From Piliocolobus tephrosceles (lineage: Eukaryota; Chordata; Mammalia; Primates; Cercopithecidae): DNA of 64,000 bases. Position 1 is the first letter of the stretch, and every line of letters begins with the position of its first letter. Where the stretch lies: positions 111,278,277 to 111,342,276 of the forward strand of contig NC_045434.1 of the NCBI RefSeq assembly GCF_002776525.5. Reading direction: 5' to 3'. Below the pieces are notes generated by a model. It worked only from the letters and a program-made list of their open reading frames with translations, ran no database searches and was not told the origin of the DNA. The translations under genes and the position numbers were made by a program. Shown piece after piece: positions 55,666-64,000 of the stretch.

Positions 55666-55744
55666 TAAAAATGAATTACTAGGTAAAGCATCATGCTCAT
55701 AGATACCATACTAATGTCAGCCTACTATAAGTGTCTAAACGACT

Positions 55745-56490
55745 CTGTTTTTAACAGCTTTATTGAGGTATAATTCACCCATTTAAAGTGTACAATTCAA
55801 TGGTGTTTAGTACATTCACAGAACACCACAATCTATCTTAGAACATTTCCATCACTCCTAAAAGAAACCTTCTACCCATTAGCAGGTAATACCCATTTCC
55901 CTCAGACTCCCATTACCCCAACCCTAGGCAACCACTAAACTACTTTCTATCTCCATAAATGTGTCTATTCTGGACATTTCAGATAAATGGAATTATACAC
56001 CATGTGGTCTTTGGTGACCGGCTTCTTTCTTTAGCATAATGTTTCAAGGTTCATCAGTATGTGTCAGCATTTCATTTCTTTGTATTGCCAAATAATGCTT
56101 TATTTTGTGGATATACCACATTTTGTTTATCCATCCATCAGTTGATGGACATTTGGGTTGTTTCCACTTTGGGGCTATTATAAATAAGGCTGCTACAAGC
56201 ATTCATGTACAAGCTGTTGGGTGTACACCCAGGAATGGAATTGCTGGGTCATATGGAAACTCTGTGTTTATCTTGTTGAAGAACTGCCAGACTGTTTTCC
56301 ACAGCAGCTGCACCACTTCACATTCCCACCAGCAGTGCATGAGGCTTCCAATTCCTTCACATTCTCACCAACACTTAGGATTATCTATCTTTTTTATCAT
56401 AGCCACCCTAATGGGTGTGACATGGTACTCCATTGTAGTGTTGGTTTGCACTTGCCTAATGACTAATGATGTTGACACCTTTTCATGTGC
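55745..56490 (-). mobile_element. Old L1 (L1M) 3' part, antisense
   Basis: The reverse of an old L1 3' UTR and ORF2 C-terminus: 'gctttattgaggtataattc' near 55757, 'gtacaattcaatggtgttta' near 55790, 'cagttgatggacatttgggt' near 56139 and 'ggaattgctgggtcatatgg' near 56237. A decayed ORF2 C-terminal frame is visible on the minus strand at 56562-56365. Confidence 0.85.
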
Positions 56491-56988
56491 AAAACACTTT
56501 AATTTCTCTGAATTTCTGCACTCATCTCCTCCCTGGCTGGTGATAAGCAGTTCAGGGACCACACTTCAAGTAGCACTGGCCTGGAAAATATGAGTGCATC
56601 ACTTGGAGTGAGGTTAAGTGTTGTTTCTATGGAATTTTTGCTTCACCTAGATACGTATGTTTATGTATTCAGGACTGCGACATAAAATGAATTTGTATTG
56701 CTTACTGTTTGTAAACCCCTAGCCTGAAGATTTCCTGCCATTCATCCTCACCCAAAGTAGAACAGGTCATCCTTGAAGAGGGACATTGTCCTTCTAAACA
56801 TGCCTATGGCAGAAACCAGTCTATGGCAAAGTGCCACTATCTCAGCCCTGGGAGAATCTGACTGGCAGCTCCAAAATATGAAGCTAATTTAAAAAGGACT
56901 TAAGTCCCAAACCATTTTAGCCAATAAAATAGTCTCCCTGTTTTGAACTCAGTAAAACATTTAAAAATTTTTCTTAATATTTTCGTTG
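56491..56988. other. Unassigned sequence
   Basis: No gene or named repeat. Confidence 0.35.
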
Positions 56989-57656
56989 TGTAACCACCCA
57001 AGTTTGGTTTGCCTGCTGCCTAGACAGAGCCAATTCATCAAGACAGGAGAATTGCGATAGAGAAAGAGTAATTCACGCAGAGCCAGCTGTGTGGGAGACC
57101 AGAGTTTTATTATTACTCAAATCAGTCTCCCTGAGCATTTGGGGAGCAGAGTTTTTAAAGACAACTTGGCAAGTCGGGGTAAGCCAGTGAGCCAGGAGTG
57201 CTGATTGGTCAGAGGTGAAATCACAGGGAGTCAGACCTGTCTTCTTGCACTGAGTCAGTTCCTGGGTGAAGGTCACAAGATCAGATGAGCCAGTTTATTG
57301 ATCTGAGTGATGCCAGCTGATCCGTTAAGTGCAGGGTCTGCAAAATATCTCAAGCACTGATCTTAGAAGTCATTTAGGGAGGCTCAGAATCTTGTAGCCT
57401 CCAGCTGCAAGACTCCTAAACTATAATTTCTAATCTTGCAGCTAATGTTAGTCCTACAAAGGCAATCTAGTCCCCATGCAAGAAAGAGGTCTGCTTTAGG
57501 AAAGGGCTGTTACCATCTTTGTTTAAACTATAAACTCCAAAGTTAGTTCAGCCTACGCCCAGCCTACAAGGACAGGTTAGAGATTAGAAACAAGATGGTG
57601 TCAGTGTAATTAGATCTCTTTCACTGTCTCAGTCATAATTTTGCAAGGCGGTTTCA
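56989..57656 (-). mobile_element. ERV1-type LTR (3' LTR of a minus-strand provirus)
   Basis: On the minus strand it starts TGAAACCGCC directly after a polypurine tract and ends GGTTACA. Near the R region 'gttttattattactc' is the reverse of an AATAAA-type signal (about 57104-57110). These ends, the polyadenylation layout and the adjacent polypurine tract show an LTR on the minus strand. I do not name the family. Confidence 0.8.
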
Positions 57657-57657
57657 A

Positions 57658-57671
57658 TCCTTCCCTTTGGG
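57658..57671 (-). other. Polypurine tract of the minus-strand provirus
   Basis: 'tccttccctttggg' here reads cccaaagggaagga on the minus strand, immediately upstream of the LTR start, as required for plus-strand priming. Confidence 0.75.
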
Positions 57672-58847
57672 TTTTGTAATGCCTTCATCTTATGCTGTAG
57701 GCTATGAAGATGGGAAAAGGTGGGTCGATCGCTCTGGCTTCTTCCTGCCGACAGGAGACGTGGTGGGAATGGGAGTGAATCCCATGGTGAGAAGAGTTGA
57801 ACTGCTTTGCCAACTGTCTAAGTGACTCAGGCAGGCCTGGATGGGCTTTCATGGCAAAAACATTAGTACTTTCAACTATAGTTTTACTACAGTGCTGAAG
57901 TGAAACAGCCTATTATAAGGTAAATAATGAGTCCTAGGATGAGGAGTACAATTCCCAATTAAAAAAAAAAATATTTGAAAGCATTACTTTGAGGACTTCT
58001 AGCCCACAAATAATTTGGAATTTAGTCTAAACTGCAGAAAAAAACCTCAAGAACAGCTAACAACAGTGTACTATAGTTTTTCTTTTGAAGCATGATTTTT
58101 CTCTCTCCAGTCCTCATTTTTATTAAAAACAAATCATGATAGAACTGATTTGTTTATAAAATAAACTTTAGTCTTACTGTACCTGGCCTAATTATTTGCA
58201 TAAAGTACAGCAAGAATAATTATTTTTCACACAAGCTTTTTAAATTGGCTTTGATAGAACTCTGTTCCATGAAGAATCTCAGATAAGACTTTTTAAAAGC
58301 CAAGCCCAGCCATGGGTTTGTACCCTCAGATACCTATGAGTTGGGCAAATTCCTCTCCTCTTGAGTTCCCAAGATAACTTGGGGTTCCTGGGCCTATTAG
58401 AAAGTGAAATTCCTTACTTACCACAGGTCAGGAACCTCGTACAGGGACTCTGTGCCAACAAGGTATGAGGCCAGATTCCCCACCAGGCTTTAATTGGCTC
58501 TATAAGTCAACTTTGATTCTTTAAAGGAAGCATGCCATTCCAGTCAAAACCTTGGTAAAATAACCAATTTCTCCATCTGTGTTCTGTTACAGAAGAAAAC
58601 AGCTTCTTATTGCACTTACACAATTAACTATACTGCCATAAATTGAGAATATTAATAAATAGTTTCCAAATTCTGGAGAAATCAGGTAGAGAGGAACAAA
58701 TGCACTCCAAATTTTGTTCACAGAAGTATATCTTATTCACTTGTTAAAAGTTGCAAATACCTCTAAAGAAATAAGTTCTCTTGACTCTGGAAACAAAAGG
58801 TTTAGCAATGTTTAACACATTAGCTCTCCATGACAGTCCTAGAAGTT

Positions 58848-59745
58848 TGGTTTTTTCCCTCTATTCCAACAGCACAATTTTTAAAGTTACCTGAGACCTG
58901 CACTTAGAGTCCTATATTTGATTATAAACTGACTTTTGAAAAGGACCAAAGCAAGACAAAATGTCTGTGGATGACAAGAGTCTATAGCCACTATTAAAGC
59001 TACAACTGATGAGGAATTTTGGTTACTTTTGTGGCGTACAATTTTACATAACAATATAATTATTAATGTACACTAAATTATGTCAACATTGTAGAAGTTT
59101 CCCATAATTTTGGAACACATACTAATAACACATTAATACAAATACAGTCCAAAGTGAACCAAACACCATTCACTCTTCTATTTGGAAGTTTTTCCTCTAT
59201 TCTAATATTATAATCTCCAGGGTTATTTATCAGAATCCTGCATTTAAGAGCACCTGTTACATTTTAAAACTGATTATAAAACCATCTTTTAAAGAGGACC
59301 AAAATGAGACAACAATTATCTGTGGATGACAAAAACATTTTAGGGCAGTTAAAGACACAGTTGACAAAGAAATTTACCTCTGTAGCACACAGTCTTTTTT
59401 TTTTTCTTTATACTTTAAGTTCTGGGGTACATGTGCACAATGTGCAGGTTTGTTACATATGTATACATGTGCCATGTTGACGTGCTGCACCCATTAACTC
59501 GTCATTTACATTAGGTATATCTCCTAATGCTATCCCTCCCCCCTCCCCCCCACAATAGACACCATACACAGTCTTTTAACATAATAATTACAATTATTAC
59601 AGATAACATAGACTAAGTCATAGTAGAGTTACAGGAGTTTTATATTATTTCAGAACATATACCAGTAACACATTTACACAAATATAGACCAAAGAAAGCC
59701 AAACACCATTTCATATTTGACAATGCTTCCTGTGTGATTTTTGTA
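58848..59745. repeat. Diverged tandem repeat, period about 358 bp
   Basis: 'ctgtggatgacaa' occurs at 58965 and 59320, and the block 'aacacatac...aacaccatt' at about 59115 and 59655. After removing the L1 insertion (about 179 bp) the spacings are 355 and 361 bp. Blocks around these landmarks match in order, so roughly two units and part of a third are present. Confidence 0.75.
59399..59565 (-). mobile_element. 5'-truncated L1 (L1PA), antisense
   Basis: Poly-T then 'actttaagttctggggtaca' and 'tcgtcatttacattaggtat' are the reverse of the L1PA 3' end. Only about 165 bp remain. The 12-bp target duplication 'acacagtctttt' is at 59387-59398 and 59566-59577. Confidence 0.93.
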
Positions 59746-62299
59746 CCAAATAAGCCAAATGTCATTTTGGGTCTTTAAAGGACCTAATATCTAAAATATT
59801 AGGTTAGAAAGAGACATAATTTATAATTTGATATTGAAAAGTTTGTCAAATATCAAAGGTGTAAAACACAGGATATCACAAAATAGAATCTCAGGTCACC
59901 ATAAGTCATTCATTTGGCCAAAATAATAACTTCAAAACAATTTTTTAGAAAGAAAAAGCTTTACTCTGATACAGAAGACTTAGCTTTCCAAACAAGACCC
60001 AATGAAGACAGCATGAGGCCAGCTGAATCTGTCTCTTATCTCTTTTCTTTTTTTTCCCTGCCATTTACCCAAGGAGAAAACAAAACCCTTTCATTATCTT
60101 TTAACATTACATAAAAATCGTCTTCAAAAGAGAAAACCAAATTTCATGTTTGCATTAGTGCATCTTTAATGTTAAAGCTAGTTTTTTAGATAAAATTTTA
60201 CATCTCTATCCAGTTTTAATTAGTTTCACCATAAGGTAAGATTTTCATGAACTTTTTAGAACCCTTTATAATTTTCCATCAAATTGTAGATAATATTCTA
60301 AGAAAGCCCTGTTATTCAGACACATGGGCCCAGATTCTGGTCCCACATCAGTATGATTTTAATGTTTTAACCTATGGGAAAAAGCTAAATAATTTCTTTT
60401 TAATCTTAGCCAACTTGTTTATACCCACAGAATTTTTACAAGATCAACCCTTTACAAACCCTTTTCACTTTGCTTAAACCTTCAGTTTTGTTCCATTACT
60501 CTTTTAGGTTAAGACAATCTTTAAAACCCTCTGAACTAGACAAAATTACATTCCCTTTAACAAAAGCCATATTCCCATGCCTTCTTATAATCTTTTACCA
60601 AAAACACATTCCCTACACACCTTGTATGTAAAACTGTTTCTCCAGTGGTCTCAACTACATGTTGCAATATTAACTCTTAGCAACTTTTATATTTAGTGGA
60701 AAACCAGATAAGTAAACGATTTTAATTATGTACTAGGGGTGGAGCCTAGGACATCAGACAGAAATGAAGATAGGATCTGACTCCTTCTAGCATAGCTAGC
60801 AGGCATGGCTCTCCATATATCCACCGCCCTTATCTATAATCTAATGCTCCAAAGTAGGTATATTGAACAGTTTTCAAAAGCCAAAGAAACAGTATGACCT
60901 TAAAATCTTTAGCAAATCTGATATCTGACCTTAATTTAGACCAAATGTCTACATTTTCAAGATATTTTATTTTACCAATAGTCTTTAAAAACTGTCTTTA
61001 TTTCCAAAAGATTACTAAAATCACGAGAACAAAAAGGCATTAAAGTTTCTATTTTTCTGACAAAATATTTGATTTAAGTGCTTATTTTTCTAAGCCAAGT
61101 AATCAGAACTCTTTTATATCTAAACATACAACACATATAAATACACAAACAGAGAGAAGATTCAGGACTTGTAAGATTTTTCATTTGCCAGTTTCTTAAT
61201 TGAGTTACTGGCTTCCAGGTGGAGCCCTTGGAGGAATAGGGCCAGGAAAGCATGCATTTCTAAGGCCACATAAGCAGCAAATAATCAGCTGAAGGCAAAG
61301 ACAGATCCCCAAAATTAAGGGTGCCATTTTATACTGATCCTGGATCCCAAAAGGAGGAAAATACTACGGGAGAGGACAGGGCAGTGCTTCTACCCTGCAT
61401 TTCATTGCAAGACAACCCAAAGCCAATCAGCCCATGTTGTAATCGGCCCATCCCTCATGGGAGTCTCTTCTCCCGGGGGTGGGTGGGGATGTTTCCTTAT
61501 CTACCAGGTGGCCAAGAGCATGCGTCTCTGATGCAAGTGTGCAAAAAGTCAAGTATCCCTCCATAACTACTATTAGTCATCCCTTACAGTATATTTCCTA
61601 CCTAGTTATTACACACCAACGCTCTCTCATAACGCGAAGTAATTTCTGATACCCTCAAAACTCAAAACTGTCAGATAACACAATGCAAAACAGATCGAAC
61701 CTTTGACTTTGAGAGGGATCTATCTGCTTTTAATTCCTGGGGTTTCATGATGAAGACAGAGTTTTTTTCCCCAAAGCGGGGTCTGCAGCACCTCCTCTGT
61801 TTTTCCCAAGGAGTCCCAGGCTACCAGAAATTATCTTAGGGCTTCTCATGTGTACATTAAGAGTGGCAAGACAAAAAAAAAATGGAGAAAAATAATTCAG
61901 TCGACTGAGAAGGAAAAACCTTTTTCCAGAAAAACAAGTTCCAAGAAGAGAATAACAATTGCCTTTTAAATACATCTATAGCTTGTTTATTCACTTTTAA
62001 TTAACCTAACTTTTAACCATAGTGCTCTTTAAAAAAGAAATCCTTTCAAATCTCTTATTACCTGACTTTAGCCATGCCAAGTGGCCAATACTTCTAGCTT
62101 CTGAACTTTACCAAACGTAACCTCCTAGGTGCTTCAAAGACATGGTAAGTAGTTTCTTTTTTTATAAGATTTAGAATCTCCACAAGGTAGTTCAGAGAAA
62201 GGAAAATTCAAGAGAGGAAATCAGAAGCTATCTACGACGGGAAAAAACCTCAATAAACGGCAAAGTTACACAAATAACAAACCAGAAAAGAATCATTTC

Positions 62300-62373
62300 A
62301 GCAGCCAACAATTGAACCCAGGCCAACGCTGTCGAAAGATAAAGCCTTAGCTACTGCGCTGTGCAGCATTGAG
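62300..62373 (-). other. tRNA-like sequence, not a functional tRNA
   Basis: On the minus strand 'agcgcagtagctaagg' (62360-62345) resembles a tRNA D-arm and A box, and 'gggttcaattg' (62319-62309) resembles a B box at about the right distance. Acceptor and T-arm pairing fail, so it is either a decayed tRNA-derived piece or chance. Confidence 0.35.
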
Positions 62374-62455
62374 CAGTTTCTATTGCTTTTCCCAGAAGAA
62401 GCCTAGAGAAGCCAATTTCAAGCTTGCAAGGCTTTCAATTGCTCAAGAAAAATTT

Positions 62456-62690
62456 TTAGGCTGGGCACAGTGGCTCACACCTGTCTGTAATCCTAGCACT
62501 TTGGGAGGCCGAGGCGGGTGGATCACTTGAGATCAGGAGTTCAAGACCAGCCTGGCCAACATGTTGAAACCCTGTCTCTACAAAAAAATACGAAAAGAGG
62601 CAGAGGTTGCTGTGAGCCGAGATTGCGCCACTGCACTCCAGCCTGCGCGACGGGAGCAAGACTTAATCTAAAAAAAAAAAAAAAAAAATT
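62456..62690 (+). mobile_element. Alu with internal deletion
   Basis: Left arm 'ggctgggcacagtggctcac' is complete. After 'ctctacaaaaaaatacgaaa' the sequence jumps to 'gaggcagaggttgctgtgag', so most of the first half of the right arm is missing. Ends in a poly-A of about 19. Confidence 0.9.
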
Positions 62691-64000
62691 AGGATTATGA
62701 CATGAACCCCAAAATTCCCATCCTCTGGGTGGTGGAAACCAAAAGAAAGTATCCCCCATGATCATAAGGTTAAACTCTTAAGTACAAAACAAAACAGAGA
62801 AATTTCATACTGTATTGGTTTCAGGGACCCGTAGCAAAGTTTGTAACTGACCAGCCTGCCAAACGGATTTGAAAAGCAGCCCTAGGGGTCCTAAACCCAT
62901 GTTCTATCCTGTGATACCCCTCTCTCCATTACAAAACACAGAAAGACAGATTCTTAGCACAAAGTACACCAGATTTGTACAGCCTAAGACTAGTCTCACA
63001 AATCCTTTTTTCTGTTAATCAAACCCTTGCAGAGGAGACAAATCGTTTACTGTTTATTCAGACAGAGAAAGCAAGACAATCAGAAACTTGGCCGGTAAGA
63101 ATTTTTTACCCTTTTTGCTGGCATACTTGGTTTCTGGATTCCCTTTCCCTGCAGCTTCCAGAAGAATGGAGTGGCTTCTGATGATCCTGCTTGCTTGTGC
63201 TATAACTTTGGTGTCCAAGCCAACTTACAAGAGAAAATCACCCTTCAAGACAAGATTCTTAATTTGCAATATGCTGCCCAATGGGCTGCAAGGGGAACCG
63301 AATTAACATTTTCCATCCTAGCAAAATACACATAACAAAACAGACATTAGTCACCTTGTTCAGCAGCCAATATCAGCTTGGCAAAGCTCAAACTTTTTCC
63401 TGTTGGCCCCTATTGTCTTTGATCCACTCCAGGTGGGGACAGACAACCTCTGAATGGTAATTCACAATGGGTACTCTGAGCAAGAGGAAGAGCAGATATT
63501 CACCCCCTGAGACAGGCCTGTTGAGCCTTCTTTAGAGCTCATTGAATGTGACCAGACAAATAAGGAGAGTTCTCTGAGTTAGACCTGCTGGACTTCCATC
63601 AGCAATCCCTCTGAGATCCCTTCCTAATATAAAAACACACGCAAAGACAGAAGGCCTTCTAAATCAGATCCCTAACCAAGAACTCCAAGAGTATCCCTCC
63701 CAAACTATCCTCCTAGTCTCCTTCTGAGAAACCTCGAAATCTTCCTGATTGAAGACAAGTCTCCCAAACCAGGACTCTTCCTACTAGACCTTCAGAGCTC
63801 TGTGACTAGTTAGAAAGAACCAACTGAGACGCCCCAGGAGCTGAACAGACACCCCGCAATGGTGCTACTGACACCCTACCACAGGGCTACATAACCTGTC
63901 AGGAGAAGGAAGCAGCCTTTGGCAATGCCTAGGATACTTACCAATCCAGACACCCCACCTGGGGCTACAGACAGACACCCTGGGATAGGGCTACTCTCCG
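62691..64000 (-). mobile_element. Probable continuation of the minus-strand provirus to the window edge
   Basis: No second LTR of the 56989 element is reached. The last 170 bases hold four imperfect units of about 25 bp built on 'cagacaccc' and 'gggctac'. No coding domain is recognised; frames at 62975-63306 are short. Assignment to the provirus rests on position and is uncertain. Confidence 0.35.
63840..63995. repeat. Short imperfect repeats at the right edge
   Basis: 'cagacaccccgcaatggtgc', 'gacaccctaccacagggcta', 'cagacaccccacctggggct' and 'gacaccctgggatagggcta' are four related phrases, arranged as two pairs with roughly 75 bp between the pairs. Confidence 0.7.

Larger units (their letters stand above)
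57657..62455 (-). mobile_element. Interior of a decayed ERV1-like provirus
   Basis: Follows the 3' LTR and polypurine tract. On the minus strand about 57958-57887 encodes a strongly hydrophobic run of some 20 residues ended by two stops, as expected for the membrane anchor of a retroviral env. Further in, the sequence is AT-rich with no retained domain that I recognise. A diverged 358-bp tandem repeat and a truncated L1 lie inside. How far this is really retroviral beyond about 58 kb is inference. Confidence 0.55.

Noticed and set aside
58848..59745. CRISPR-like or satellite array
   Set aside because: Only about two and a half diverged units of 358 bp are present, in primate DNA with retroviral context.
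62300..62373. A real tRNA gene
   Set aside because: Acceptor and T-arm stems do not pair and no pol III terminator logic is clear.

Overview
This is repeat-rich primate nuclear DNA. I recognise no intact protein-coding gene, rRNA, tRNA or CRISPR array. Nearly everything identifiable is mobile-element sequence: about eighteen Alu copies, one full-length L1 and several L1 remnants, many L2 and MIR relics, MaLR and ERV LTRs, one HERV-W-type provirus and part of a second, older provirus. The Alu at 47803-48106 carries several variants that I associate with Old World monkey AluY lineages rather than human ones. I therefore favour a cercopithecoid (macaque, baboon or vervet type) over human, with moderate confidence.

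Layout. 1-16.6 kb is old, mostly intergenic-looking sequence with L2 and MIR pieces, a small palindromic DNA transposon (about 7303-7490), a 70-bp direct repeat pair (7586/8471) and two Alus. 17.6-18.1 kb is a CpG-rich, LTR-like block with a CRE and several housekeeping-type promoter motifs. 18-34.5 kb is dense in Alus (including an AluY nested in an older Alu at 26868-27468), L2, MIR, L1M and MLT1 copies, plus a solitary ERV1 LTR (32332-32842). 34.8-48.7 kb is a nest of three insertions. A full-length L1 on the minus strand is bounded by a 13-bp target duplication. Its ORF1 was split by a HERV-W provirus on the plus strand (39721-47223, 4-bp duplication TCAG). Its 5' UTR was later hit by the monkey-type Alu (15-bp duplication). 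48.7-57 kb holds Alus, L1M fragments, MIRs and a probable LTR interrupted by an Alu. From 56989 to the window edge lies a second ERV1-like provirus on the minus strand. It begins with its 3' LTR and polypurine tract, contains a diverged tandem repeat, and has been invaded by a truncated L1 and an Alu.

The HERV-W copy keeps both LTRs, a primer-binding site, and recognisable gag, protease, reverse transcriptase, RNase H and integrase zinc-finger regions. All are broken by stops and frameshifts, and a large deletion fuses the start of integrase to the very end of env. The L1 is also broken in both ORFs. The window therefore reads as layered insertion history, not as a working gene system. I found no convincing undescribed biological system. 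The best leads for function are the CpG-rich LTR-like block near 17.7 kb and the two HERV-W LTRs.
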